43,673 nt of DNA from Rhizobium sp. Q54 (GTDB lineage: Bacteria; Pseudomonadota; Alphaproteobacteria; Micropepsales; Micropepsaceae), in contig CAMAPL010000019.1 of NCBI GenBank assembly GCA_945860165.1, positions 1-43,673 of the forward strand. The letters run 5' to 3'. The notes under the pieces were generated by a model. The model was given only the letters and a program-made list of their open reading frames with translations, ran no database searches and had not been told where the DNA came from. Position numbers and translations under genes: made by a program. Of this stretch, positions 16,166-24,946 are shown in pieces. Each line of letters starts with the position of its first letter. The stretch's first letter is position 1.

Positions 16166-18940
16166 ATGACTTCCTATTCCTGCGCGCAGCGTCTGCGCGG
16201 CCTGATGCTCCTGGGTGCAGCGGTCCTGCCTGCCGCACCAGCACTAGCCCAGTCGCCCACTCAGGTGGAGACCGTTGTCGTCACCGGCACCCGACCGATC
16301 GCGGAATCGGAAGCCGCCGCGCTGTTCGTGCAGAGAAACTCAGATTCTCTTGTGGCAGTGGTCGCATCAGATTCTGTGGGGCGTATGCCAGACCAGAACA
16401 TGGCCCAAGCCGCCAGCCGCCTGCCGGGCTTAGCCATTGAGCGCGACCAGGGCCAGGCGCGCTATATCAGCCTGCGTGGCGCCCCCAATTACTGGACTAC
16501 TTTGTCGTTCGACGGCATCAATATCGTGAGCCCGGAAGGACGCGATTCGCGCTTCGACACCATCCCCTCCGCCATCGCCTCGCAGATCGTGGTGTCGAAG
16601 GCGGTTACGCCCGACATGCCCGGCGAAACCGTGTCAGGCAACGTCAACGTCATCACCCGCTCGGCCTTGGATTATGACGGCTTCCGATTCTTCGGTAAGG
16701 CGGGAACTGGCACGGTTACGCTGGGTGGACGTAAGGAAATTGACGTGTCCGCCGTGGTATCCAATGTGTTCCCGGCCGGTGACGGCGTAATCGGTGCATT
16801 GGTCTCCGCCAGCTATTACCAGCGCAACATGATCACGGACAATTTCGAAATTGACTGGGAGCAAGTGACCCAGGATACACGTCCGGGCTCCGAAACGCGC
16901 TTCTGGGCGCGTGAATTCGAGAACAAGCTTTACCGGCTGATGCGCCGCAACCAGTCGCTTTCGGGGCGCCTGGACTGGGCTCCGAACAGCGATCACAGCG
17001 TCTCGCTTCGTTCGCTCTACACCATATTCCTGGATGACGAGGCGCGCGACAACTACATATTCGATGCCGATGATCGCCAGGCCGATCTGACGCCATCCAC
17101 CGCCGCTTGCTCCACCGCGGTCAACCCCACACCCACCACGACCGGCTATGCCGATGTCTGCATCGGCAATACGCCGCTGAATGGCACCCTCTACGGTATC
17201 GACATCAATCAGCGTTCGACACTGCGTGCCTTCCGGCAATCGGTCTTCACCAACACGCTGGAAGGCAATCACGGTTTCGGAGACGGCTGGCACTTAAACT
17301 GGCTAGCCAATTTCACCGAATCCAAGGATGACCGCTCTGTGGTTGGTGAGGCGCGCTGGGACAGCCCCTCCACCCGCACCCAGCGTCCGACCGTGACATA
17401 TGACTTCACAAATCCCCAAATTAGCGCACGCCAGCTATTCACGACCAATCAACTATCCGGCCCCACTCGTTTCCAGGCGGGCAGTCCGGTGTCTTTGATC
17501 GATAGCTTCACAAAGCCTCTCTCGTCTCTGCGCCATCAGGATTTAGTCGATACTAACACCGCACATACCGCAAAACTGGTGTTGTCGAAGGATGGGCGCT
17601 TCTTAGATGGGGACGCGATCTTTAAGGCCGGTTTTCAGTTCGACCAGCGGACCAAATCGGCTAATGAGAAAGATATCAATCTGACGACCGCCAGTCAATT
17701 TACGACCGTCGGAATCCCCACGAGCTATACCGCATTCTCTCTGGACGAGCCTTTCCAGGGCAAGATACCGCTAGGCTACACCTTTCGTTATTTCGACACC
17801 TTGGAGATGCGCGCGGCCAGCGCGCTAGCCAAGACCAATTTCCCGCTCACGCCCATTCCGGCTAACAATTACAAGGTCGGCGAACAGGTGATGGCAGGCT
17901 TCTTGATGGGCACTATCAAATGGGACTGGGGTTCCATGATCGGCGGCGTGCGCGTCGAGAAACTGGAGAACAACGGCACGGCGGCGGCCACCATTGGGTC
18001 CATTACCGGCCCGGTCTCGGCTAAGTCCAGTGACACGCTGATCTTCCCCAGCCTGCACCTGAATTATAACATTGACGACACCAAGAAGCTGCGAGTGTCC
18101 TTCAACAGTGGCGCGGCGAGGGCCGATTATGACCAAATGCGCCCCAATGTGGTGGTTAATGATACCAACCAGACCATCTCGGGGGGCAATCCGGCGGTGA
18201 AGCCAGAACGTGCCTATGGCGTGGACGCCTATCTTGAATGGTATGTCGAGCCGCAGGGATATTTGATGGCGGGATTATTCTACAAGGAAGTGAAGGATGT
18301 GCTCTACACTCAGCGCAATACTTTTGCCTCCGACGCTCTGAATTCTGGCGGCATTGACCGTTCCGGCTATGCTTTTAGCGGCATAACTAACGGCGGTGAA
18401 GGACACCTGTATGGTTTTGAGCTGGCGGCGCAGATGCAGCTCGAGCCATGGACCCCCAATCTAGGCCTGCCCGACTGGATGGGCGGCTTCGGGATCAATG
18501 CCAACCTGACCCTGAACAACAGCGCAGTGACCAAGCCTGCCGTGGGTACAATCCCTGCGCGAAAAGTACGCCTGCCAGGCACTTCCGACATGGTCTACAA
18601 TCTCGGAGGTTACTACGAGAGATACGGTATGTCGCTGCGGGCCCAATATCAGCGCCGCTCCACCTGGATGGATGGAATCGCAGACACGTTGTCCGATGCG
18701 GGTGATACCTATTGGGCAGCAGATGACGAACTGGACCTGTCGGCTCGGTATACCGTCAGCGAAAACTTCGAAATATATGCGGATGCCTCCAACGTCCTAA
18801 GCAAGCCGGGCCGTCGATATTCCGAACCGGGTAATCTCCTGGCCGCGACCGGAATTTCTACCCCGCGCACCGACCGTTACACTATCGAATGGGAACAGTT
18901 CGGGTCACGCTACAGCGCGGGTATTCGGGTTGCATTTTAG
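16166..18940 (+). CDS. TonB-dependent receptor linked to phytase
   Basis: 924 residues. Signal peptide ending PAAPALAQ; TonB box VETVVVTGTRP (about 34-44); plug domain (about 65-170) with VGRMPDQNMAQAASRLPGLA and YISLRGAP; then a 22-strand barrel ending YSAGIRVAF with the terminal Phe needed for assembly. The plug pattern is that of the large sugar/organophosphate receptors of Caulobacter, Sphingomonas and Xanthomonas. The phytase gene begins 11 bases after the stop, so the receptor most likely takes up phytate or its breakdown products. The substrate is inferred from the neighbour, not from the receptor itself. Confidence 0.93.
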   Translation: MTSYSCAQRLRGLMLLGAAVLPAAPALAQSPTQVETVVVTGTRPIAESEAAALFVQRNSDSLVAVVASDSVGRMPDQNMAQAASRLPGLAIERDQGQARYISLRGAPNYWTTLSFDGINIVSPEGRDSRFDTIPSAIASQIVVSKAVTPDMPGETVSGNVNVITRSALDYDGFRFFGKAGTGTVTLGGRKEIDVSAVVSNVFPAGDGVIGALVSASYYQRNMITDNFEIDWEQVTQDTRPGSETRFWAREFENKLYRLMRRNQSLSGRLDWAPNSDHSVSLRSLYTIFLDDEARDNYIFDADDRQADLTPSTAACSTAVNPTPTTTGYADVCIGNTPLNGTLYGIDINQRSTLRAFRQSVFTNTLEGNHGFGDGWHLNWLANFTESKDDRSVVGEARWDSPSTRTQRPTVTYDFTNPQISARQLFTTNQLSGPTRFQAGSPVSLIDSFTKPLSSLRHQDLVDTNTAHTAKLVLSKDGRFLDGDAIFKAGFQFDQRTKSANEKDINLTTASQFTTVGIPTSYTAFSLDEPFQGKIPLGYTFRYFDTLEMRAASALAKTNFPLTPIPANNYKVGEQVMAGFLMGTIKWDWGSMIGGVRVEKLENNGTAAATIGSITGPVSAKSSDTLIFPSLHLNYNIDDTKKLRVSFNSGAARADYDQMRPNVVVNDTNQTISGGNPAVKPERAYGVDAYLEWYVEPQGYLMAGLFYKEVKDVLYTQRNTFASDALNSGGIDRSGYAFSGITNGGEGHLYGFELAAQMQLEPWTPNLGLPDWMGGFGINANLTLNNSAVTKPAVGTIPARKVRLPGTSDMVYNLGGYYERYGMSLRAQYQRRSTWMDGIADTLSDAGDTYWAADDELDLSARYTVSENFEIYADASNVLSKPGRRYSEPGNLLAATGISTPRTDRYTIEWEQFGSRYSAGIRVAF

Positions 18941-18951
18941 TAGGTAAAATC

Positions 18952-19971
18952 TTGAAAATTGTGGCTATACTCTGCGGCGCTGCCTTGCTTATAGCGCCGC
19001 AGGGGCATGCACAGCCAATCACGGCGGATGTCATCGCGCGCGGCGAGACCGTACCGGTCGGTGCGGGCGCTGATGCCGATGCCGCTGACGACCCTGCAAT
19101 CTGGCGCAACACACGCCGTCCCGGCCAAAGCCTGATCGTCGCCACCGATAAAAAAGCAGGGCTTTATGTCTACGGGCTGGACGGAAATGTGAAGAGCTTC
19201 CTGCCAGCCGGGCGGGTCAACAATGTAGACCTGGTCGATATGGGCAGGCCGGGCGTGATCGTGGTTGCCAGCGACCGCAACGATCCCACCAAGGCGCTCC
19301 TGCAGATTTACCGTTTAGACACCGGCAACGCCAGGCTGGAGGCACTGGGCGCGGTAGCAGGCGGAGCGGGCGAAGCTTATGGCGTCTGTTTGATGCGCGA
19401 TGGCCGTGCTCTGCATGCCTTCTCGGTATTAAAGGACGGTACCGTGGCGCAGGTTGTGATAGCGATGGATAACGATACGCCGCAGGGCGAAATCGTGCGC
19501 ACCCTGAAACTGGCTACCCAGACCGAAGGCTGTGTGGTCGATGGGCGCAGCCGCACGCTCTATGTCGGCGAAGAAGATCGCGGCATCTGGGCGTTTGATG
19601 CGGGCGCCGGTGCGTCTAGCCAAGGCAGACTGGTGGCGCAGGTGGATAACAGTCAATTGGTCGCGGACGTCGAAGGGCTGACGCTGATACCGGTGGGCCG
19701 CAAGGGCGGCTACCTGGTCGCGTCTAGCCAGGGCGACAATGCCTATACTTTGTTTTCACTACCCGACATGACGCCCGCCGGGCGCTTCCGTATCGCGGCC
19801 GGGGCTGTCGGTGCCACGCAAGAGACCGATGGCATCGCGGTAGCCCCGGGTACCTTCGGGGGCGACTTCCCCGAAGGTCTTTTCATCGCCCAGGACGGCG
19901 ACAACGCGCCTGCGGCACAAAACTTCAAGCTGGTATCCTGGCGCGATGTGATGCGCGCCGTCAAAAACTGA
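18952..19971 (+). CDS. Beta-propeller phytase (3-phytase)
   Basis: 339 residues with a signal peptide (VAILCGAALLIAPQGHAQ) and a single six-bladed propeller. Family motifs are seen in order: DAADDPAIW (Ca-binding), GRVNNVDLVD, TEGCVVDGRSRTLYVGEED, ADVEGLTL, YLVASSQGDNAYTLF and QETDGIAVAP then GGDFPEGLFIAQDG. It hydrolyses phytate (inositol hexakisphosphate) in a Ca-dependent way in the periplasm or outside the cell. The TTG start at 18952 has TAGGT 8 bases upstream and gives the signal peptide; upstream in-frame starts lie inside the receptor gene. Coupled to the TonB receptor. Confidence 0.9.
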   Translation: MKIVAILCGAALLIAPQGHAQPITADVIARGETVPVGAGADADAADDPAIWRNTRRPGQSLIVATDKKAGLYVYGLDGNVKSFLPAGRVNNVDLVDMGRPGVIVVASDRNDPTKALLQIYRLDTGNARLEALGAVAGGAGEAYGVCLMRDGRALHAFSVLKDGTVAQVVIAMDNDTPQGEIVRTLKLATQTEGCVVDGRSRTLYVGEEDRGIWAFDAGAGASSQGRLVAQVDNSQLVADVEGLTLIPVGRKGGYLVASSQGDNAYTLFSLPDMTPAGRFRIAAGAVGATQETDGIAVAPGTFGGDFPEGLFIAQDGDNAPAAQNFKLVSWRDVMRAVKN

Positions 19972-19986
19972 CAGAAACTTGATCCC

Positions 19987-20180
19987 ATGCTGATCCTGTC
20001 GCAGGGGCAATATTACGACACCTGCCTGGACATTCCGAGCATCACCAACCTGATGGCGCCTGGCTAGGGCCTCGAGATGTCACCTATCCGCGCGGCCTTT
20101 ACCGGATGAGAGCGGGGCTTTCCTATATCGCGCAGCGCGGCTCCATCGCCTTCAGCATAAAAAAGACCCTGGGCGGGTAC
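19987..20180 (+). other. Decayed coding fragments downstream of phytase
   Basis: One frame reads from ATG 19987 to a TAG (LILSQGQYYDTCLDIPSITN...). A second frame, ending TAG at 20178-20180, contains YPRGLYRMRAGLSYIAQRGS then IAFSIKK, with an amphipathic alternation like a terminal outer-membrane beta strand. Together they look like pieces of one broken gene, possibly an outer-membrane enzyme; no family can be assigned with confidence. Confidence 0.35.
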
Positions 20181-20202
20181 TAGCGCGTCAGCAGGGTGGT
20201 TT

Positions 20203-20715
20203 TCAGGCGCGGACCAGGCGGGCTTGCCAGATCGGACCCGTCACCGTCATCACCTTGGCCAGGGCGATCCTGTCGCCGGGACCGATCACGCCCAGGTCCA
20301 CGCCGCGATCCGGCAGGATGATGGTGGTGCGGCCATGTTCCATCACCAGCACCATGGCGCCCCGGTCTATATTGCGGGCGGATTTTTCCAGCAGTTGGGA
20401 ATAGAACGGTTCCCTGCGCCAGGGCGTGTTAGCGCCGGGATCGACATGCACCGCCAATGCATCGTCCTTGGCATGCATAACCATCTTGCATTTGTTCGGC
20501 TTCCACTCCGGACCCAGGGTGGGATCAATCAGCCAATGGCAGGAGAAGTCGCGGCAAGAGGGCGGGCGATCCTGATAGATGTTGCAGCCGAGCCCCCGCG
20601 CATAATGCAAACACCATGTGTCCTTGGGCTTGTTAAGCTCCGGGATCACCATGGTCTTGCAGCATAGCGAACAGTCGCCACATTGCTTGCCGGGGGCGGG
20701 TGGAAGGCTGGCCAT
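20203..20715 (-). CDS. YkgJ-family cysteine-cluster protein
   Basis: 170 residues. The N-terminus carries the family signature C-x2-C-x2-CC (QCGDCSLCCKTM), followed by CLHYARGLGCNIYQDRPPSC and RDFSCHW, together eight conserved cysteines likely to bind zinc or an Fe-S cluster. The C-terminal part (VMEHGRTTIILPDRG) has no known motif. The role of the family is unclear; metal chelation is assumed. Its ATG directly follows the stop of the alpha/beta hydrolase gene (TGAATG), so translation is coupled. Confidence 0.85.
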   Translation of the reverse strand: MASLPPAPGKQCGDCSLCCKTMVIPELNKPKDTWCLHYARGLGCNIYQDRPPSCRDFSCHWLIDPTLGPEWKPNKCKMVMHAKDDALAVHVDPGANTPWRREPFYSQLLEKSARNIDRGAMVLVMEHGRTTIILPDRGVDLGVIGPGDRIALAKVMTVTGPIWQARLVRA

Positions 20716-21564
20716 TCAGACGGCGGCGGGCCGGTGCGCCTTGAGAAAAGACCGTATCTGGCGCACGGCCAGGGGTATGCGCTCTTTGGGTTCCTTCCAG
20801 GGGTACATGCTCACTTCGGCTTTCGGCGCCAGCATCGCGGTCTCCATGGCGACGGCATAGGGATGCGCCGGAACATCATCGGGCAGGATCAGCACCGGTG
20901 TCTGGCAGTTGCGCACAAAATCGCGTGTCACGGTGAAGACAAAATCCGGGTTGGTGCGATACATACTGGTGAGATATTTCTCGACTGTCGTCATCGCGAT
21001 GTCTGGCCGGCGCTTGACCAGGTCCGTGCCCCAGCCCTTCATGTTGTTGTCGTAATATAGCGTGGGTAGTTCGGGGCGGAATCCGCTAGGCTGGGCGATA
21101 ACGGCGGCGACGACACGATCGCGCGCCCGCTCCAGCAGGTTCCAGATGAAGGGGCCGCCAATGCAGAAGCCCATCACCATGAACTTGTCGATCCCCAGAT
21201 GATCCATCACGCCGAGCTGGTCATCGGCATGTGAATCCCAGGGCCGGGCGATATCCAGCGGGCCGGAGGATTGGCCCAGGTTGGAGTTGCGCAGGTCCGC
21301 CGCGATGCAGTGATAGTCACCCTTGAATTCCTCGATCGGATCAAACGGCCCGGTGCGCAGGCCGGCAATGGACGAATTCAGGCCGCCGCCGGAAATAAGC
21401 AGCAGGGGATAACCCGAGCCGTGCTGCTCGTAACGAATCCGCACCGGTCCATTTTCGGTGAAAGACAGTGCGGGGGCGCCTTGCTGCGCCGATGCCGGCG
21501 CCCCGGCCATCGCTGCCGCGGCGGCGCCGGTCGCCAGAAGATTGCGTCGGAACTGATCGATCAT
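20716..21564 (-). CDS. Exported alpha/beta hydrolase with Cys in the nucleophile elbow
   Basis: 282 residues. A Tat-like signal (FRRNLLATGAAAAAMAGAPA-SA) is followed by the alpha/beta-hydrolase core: oxyanion region LLLISGGGLNSS, central strand CIAADLRNSNLG, and nucleophile elbow MVMGFCIGGPF. The elbow is G-F-C-I-G, with Cys where most members have Ser, as in dienelactone hydrolases. PVLILPDDVPAHP provides the acidic-residue strand and a His. The start at 21564 has GGGGAG upstream. The substrate is unknown. Overlaps in transcription with the YkgJ gene downstream. Confidence 0.85.
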   Translation of the reverse strand: MIDQFRRNLLATGAAAAAMAGAPASAQQGAPALSFTENGPVRIRYEQHGSGYPLLLISGGGLNSSIAGLRTGPFDPIEEFKGDYHCIAADLRNSNLGQSSGPLDIARPWDSHADDQLGVMDHLGIDKFMVMGFCIGGPFIWNLLERARDRVVAAVIAQPSGFRPELPTLYYDNNMKGWGTDLVKRRPDIAMTTVEKYLTSMYRTNPDFVFTVTRDFVRNCQTPVLILPDDVPAHPYAVAMETAMLAPKAEVSMYPWKEPKERIPLAVRQIRSFLKAHRPAAV

Positions 21565-21623
21565 CTGTGTTCTCCCCACCCCTATTTTGGGCCATTCGAT
21601 CACGGGGGCGGGCTTGCCTCAAC

Positions 21624-21811
21624 TGTCATTCCCGGCCGAGGCCAGGGCAAAGCGCGGGGCCACCCCTGTTTATCATTTCCGGCGAGCATCGCGCGGCAGT
21701 GAGATGTGAGGAAAGGGAAACCAGCTGGTTGATTTCGCGCAGGTGGATGGAGCTGGGTTCCCTTCCTCTCGCTTCGCTCGGCCGGGAATGACAGTTGAGG
21801 GGAATGACAGG
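21624..21811. repeat. Interspersed intergenic repeat, copy 5 (nested)
   Basis: An inner copy spans 21671-21793 (TATCATTTCCGGCGAG to CCGGGAATGACA). It is flanked by an outer half-end TGTCATTCCCGGCCGAGG at 21624 and an outer GGGAATGACAGG at 21800-21811. This looks like one element inserted in, or nested with, another. The interior has GGGAAACCAGCT...AGCTGGGTTCCC. Confidence 0.75.
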
Positions 21812-21816
21812 GGTGT

Positions 21817-22965
21817 TTACCGCGTCAGCAACGCGGCCTGGAGCATCGCGCGCGTGTAAGCGGCGTGATAGGCCCAGGCGGCGTAGCTGTTGAGGTTGGG
21901 GTCTTCGTCGGCGGCGAGTTTGCTGCCGCGCTCGCCGGCGGGATCGCGCAGTTTTTCCACCACATTGTCGTTGACGTTCAATCCGCGCGCATGTTCAGGA
22001 TGGACCATGCGGGGATATTTCTGGCGCACCAGTTCTTTCATCACCGCCAGCATGTCGACCATGCCATTGTCGGGCCAGACCTCGGTATAGTCTTCGCGCT
22101 CCTTGCGCACGATCACGTTGCGGAAATGGACATGGCTGATGCGGTCGCGCTCCCCCAGCCAGCGTGCCACCGCCGCCGGGTCCTCGCCGATTTCGCGGCT
22201 GACGCCGCAGTCATAGGTCATGCCGTTGCTGGGCGAATCCACCAGACCAACCAGTTTTTTCCAGTCGGCGAAGGTGGTCATGATCTGGGCCGAGCCGCGG
22301 CTGATCGCGGGCGGCGGGTCGTTGGGATGCAGCGACATCCGCACGTTGACGCTTTGCGCCACCGGCACCACGGCCTTGAGGAAATATTCCAGGTTGGCCC
22401 AGAGCCGGTCGGCGGTCTGGATGCCGGTTTCCGGCAAGGGCGGCAAATCTTTCACCTGGTTATAATGGAAGGATTCCACCACCGCGCCGCCGCGTGCGGG
22501 ATCGGGAGCGTGGAAATAGCCTTCCTCCAGCCGGTGGGCATAGAAGTTGTATTCCACCACCGGGATGCCGGCTTTGCCCGCGGCGCGTATGGCGGATTTG
22601 ACGATTTCGATGGCCGCGTCACGGCCCGGACGGCCCAATATAATGTCGCGCATGGTTTCGCGTGCCGCCCCGACATAGGGAAGCACGATGTCGCCGGTGG
22701 TCAGGCCGTGCGCCTTCAAGAGCTGTACGCGGGCCGTGAGCGCATCGGCCTCCCAGGGAAAGCCGGTATTGTTCAGTATCACATGGGTGATGCCGATCTG
22801 GCGGAAGCGCTGGAAGCCGCGCGGATTCATTTCCGTTTCCACCACCGGGCCCAGGCAGATTTTCGGCGTGTCGGGGCCTTCGTTCGGCATGAAGGCGTGT
22901 GCGGGGAAAGCCAATGCTGCGCCGGAGGCGGCGAGCAGCGTGCGGCGGCTGAAGGTGGTGATCAT
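21817..22965 (-). CDS. Tat-exported mannonate-dehydratase-like (UxuA family) protein
   Basis: 382 residues. A Tat signal (FSRRTLLAASGAALAFPAHA) precedes a TIM-barrel resembling D-mannonate dehydratase. Supporting motifs are the metal-binding MSLHPNDPPP (UxuA: H-P-D-D-P-P), YDCGVSREIGEDP, ISHVHFRNVIVR (H-x-H region), DNGMVDMLAVMKELV (UxuA 'NGDVDMxxVxKxxV') and MVHPEHARG. Classical UxuA is cytosolic and converts D-mannonate to 2-keto-3-deoxygluconate, so a signal peptide is notable. Family membership is fairly sure; the reaction is inferred. RBS GAGGGA is 5 bases before the ATG. Confidence 0.78.
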   Translation of the reverse strand: MITTFSRRTLLAASGAALAFPAHAFMPNEGPDTPKICLGPVVETEMNPRGFQRFRQIGITHVILNNTGFPWEADALTARVQLLKAHGLTTGDIVLPYVGAARETMRDIILGRPGRDAAIEIVKSAIRAAGKAGIPVVEYNFYAHRLEEGYFHAPDPARGGAVVESFHYNQVKDLPPLPETGIQTADRLWANLEYFLKAVVPVAQSVNVRMSLHPNDPPPAISRGSAQIMTTFADWKKLVGLVDSPSNGMTYDCGVSREIGEDPAAVARWLGERDRISHVHFRNVIVRKEREDYTEVWPDNGMVDMLAVMKELVRQKYPRMVHPEHARGLNVNDNVVEKLRDPAGERGSKLAADEDPNLNSYAAWAYHAAYTRAMLQAALLTR

Positions 22966-23122
22966 GCGTCCCTCTTTATAATGAGGCGCATTCAGCCATA
23001 GGGGCGGGAGGGCGGCAACCGGCGGGCCTGATCCGCCTGCTTGCGGTCATGTTGCGCTGCCCAATTGCTGGGGCGGCGGGCATCTGTATGATCCCGGCCA
23101 ACGAATAATCAGGGGCCTCATC

Positions 23123-24298
23123 ATGTTTTCCGTAAAGCGCGTTCTTCCCATTCTGTCGCTGGTCGGCGTTGCCGCCTCGGCCATCGCCGTAACCAGCGGG
23201 TCATGGGCGCAGGCCCCCACCTTGCCGCCCGCCGTCGCCATTTCGCGCGAACCGCTGGAGCTGGACGTCTCCAAGTGGGTGGGCTGCAAGAAGGTGCCGG
23301 GCGGTTCGCTCTGCGCCCCCGCGATCCAGACCGGCACGCCGGAAATCCAGGCGCAGCTGCGCGCCCAACAGGTTGCCGCCCAGGCAGCCGGCGTCAAGCC
23401 GCTGCCGCCTAATCCGCTGGTCCCCATGACCTGCGGCGTGCCGATGAAGGGGGCAGATGGCCAGAACCTCGTGCGCCCGCCACAGGGCGGCCGTGGCCCG
23501 ATCCGCGTGCTCTTTATCTCCAAGGGCCATGAGTTCGAGCGCGAACATCTGCTGGGCATGCTCGACTGCCTGGGCGACGACATTACCTACGCCCATGCCG
23601 AGCATCCCGCCGCTGATATCCTGATGACACCGGAAGGCTCGAAGAATTTCGACGTCTTCGTATTCTACGACCTGGGCGGCCCCGGCGTATTGCAGCTTGG
23701 CCCCAAGGGCGAGCGCAACCGCTTCTATCCCGATCCCTCGCCGGAACTGAAGCGTGGCTTTGCGGCTTTGCTGAAGCAGGGCAAGGGCATGGTGTTCCTG
23801 CATCACGCCTCGGCGGCCTGGACGCATGTCTGGCCGGAATATGCCGAAGTGGTGGGCGGCGCCTGCGACTGGTATTCGCCGGTGACGGTGCGCGGCATTC
23901 TCGATCCGCATCACGGTTACTATCCGCGCACGGCGCAGCGCCAGACAGCGGTGGACAAGAACCATCCCGTGGTCGCCGGCCTAGGTGACGGTTTTGACCT
24001 GACCGACGAAGCCTATGGCTGCGCCTGGTTCCCAGAATCAGTGACGCCGATCATGACCACCAGCTTCACGCCGCCCGATCCGCGCGTGAACTTTGGCCCC
24101 GGTCACCAGTATTCCAACCTGTCGACCTGGGTGAAGGCGTCGGAGAACAGCCCGGTTTTCTATACCCAGATGGGCCACGACAATAATGCCTGGCGCGTGC
24201 CGGCCTATCAGCAGCTGGTGCGCAACGCCATCAAGTGGGCGGCCTCGCCTGAGGCCCATGCCTGGGCCAAGGCCAACCGGACGCGCATTTTCAAGTAG
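23123..24298 (+). CDS. ThuA-like exported protein
   Basis: 391 residues. A signal peptide (RVLPILSLVGVAASAIAVTS...WAQ) and a Cys-containing linker (VGCKKVPGGSLCAP...MTCGVPM) precede a ThuA domain (about 130-370). Visible motifs are IRVLFISKGHEFERE, DVFVFYDLGGPG, GMVFLHHASAAWTHVWPEY, and a C-terminal PVFYTQMGHDNNAWRVPAY with the family's G-H motif. ThuA has a glutamine-amidotransferase-like fold and is tied to trehalose and related disaccharide use, but the biochemistry is unsettled. Likely periplasmic. Ended by a strong terminator. Confidence 0.85.
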   Translation: MFSVKRVLPILSLVGVAASAIAVTSGSWAQAPTLPPAVAISREPLELDVSKWVGCKKVPGGSLCAPAIQTGTPEIQAQLRAQQVAAQAAGVKPLPPNPLVPMTCGVPMKGADGQNLVRPPQGGRGPIRVLFISKGHEFEREHLLGMLDCLGDDITYAHAEHPAADILMTPEGSKNFDVFVFYDLGGPGVLQLGPKGERNRFYPDPSPELKRGFAALLKQGKGMVFLHHASAAWTHVWPEYAEVVGGACDWYSPVTVRGILDPHHGYYPRTAQRQTAVDKNHPVVAGLGDGFDLTDEAYGCAWFPESVTPIMTTSFTPPDPRVNFGPGHQYSNLSTWVKASENSPVFYTQMGHDNNAWRVPAYQQLVRNAIKWAASPEAHAWAKANRTRIFK

Positions 24299-24321
24299 TC
24301 AGAGCGCCGCAAGAGCAACAA

Positions 24322-24355
24322 CGAAAAAGGGCCGTGGCAACACGGCCCTTTTTCG
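24322..24355. terminator. Bidirectional Rho-independent terminator
   Basis: CGAAAAAGGGCCGTG pairs perfectly with CACGGCCCTTTTTCG around a GCAA tetraloop. The T-run on either strand ends both the ThuA transcript and the convergent acyl-carrier-protein gene. Confidence 0.95.
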
Positions 24356-24359
24356 TGCG

Positions 24360-24602
24360 CTATGGTTTGTTCTTGAGATGGCTCTGGATATAGCTGACGA
24401 TGTCGCCGACCGATTTCATCTGCTCCTGGTCCTGCTCCGGCAGCTCGATGCTGAATTCTTCTTCCAGGCCCATCAGCAGCTCGAAACGGTCGAGGCTGGA
24501 GACACCCAGATCCTCCACCAGAAGTGCCTTGGGCGTGATCTGGTCCTGAGTGACCTGCAACGCCTTTTTGAGCACTTCGCTGACACGGGCTTCGGTATCC
24601 AT
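24360..24602 (-). CDS. Acyl carrier protein
   Basis: 80 residues, the standard length. Helix I (EARVSEVLKKALQ), then the phosphopantetheine site DLGVSSLDRFELLM with Ser36 in place of the DSL serine (here S-S-L), then acidic helix II/III (GLEEEFSIELPEQ) and the closing VGDIVSYIQSHL. It carries acyl chains as a 4'-phosphopantetheine thioester. The gene stands alone, away from fatty-acid genes, so it may be a specialised or secondary carrier protein. It converges on ThuA. Confidence 0.92.
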   Translation of the reverse strand: MDTEARVSEVLKKALQVTQDQITPKALLVEDLGVSSLDRFELLMGLEEEFSIELPEQDQEQMKSVGDIVSYIQSHLKNKP

Positions 24603-24733
24603 GGACGGCCTTATAATACGGCGGAACCCCAGCTTACCATGGCAGGGTCGCCCTAGAAGTGCAGTTAAGCTTCTTTTAGCCCTAACACGCAGTTCCGGTT
24701 CGGACCCAGGCAGGACCGTGCTAGGCGTAGCGC

Positions 24734-24928
24734 ATGGGTCAATCCATCACGTCCGTTGTGGATATGGTTTCGCTGGCCGGCGATCTGCCGCGCGCGGCCA
24801 AACAGGCTGGCGCGCCCGAGCTGGCGGAAAAGATTCAGCGTTCGGCCGCCGAGCTGGAAAAGACCGCGCTGGCCCGGGTCAGTCAGGCCGGTCCCGGCAT
24901 CGGCGCCCTGCTCGACACGTTTGCATAA
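24734..24928 (+). CDS. Small Ala-rich helical protein, hypothetical
   Basis: 64 residues (MGQSITSVVDMVSLAGDLPR, then a helix ELAEKIQRSAAELEKTALARV, then GPGIGALLDTFA). Start with AGGCG upstream; two stop codons in close succession follow. The helical pattern and normal codon use argue for a real gene. No family recognised. Confidence 0.5.
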   Translation: MGQSITSVVDMVSLAGDLPRAAKQAGAPELAEKIQRSAAELEKTALARVSQAGPGIGALLDTFA

Positions 24929-24946
24929 TAGCGGGTTCGTCGGGGC

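Noticed and set aside
21865-23001. Plus-strand open frame opposite the mannonate-dehydratase-like gene
   Set aside because: Antisense shadow: His/Val/Gly-rich, no ribosome site, and the opposite strand has clear family motifs.
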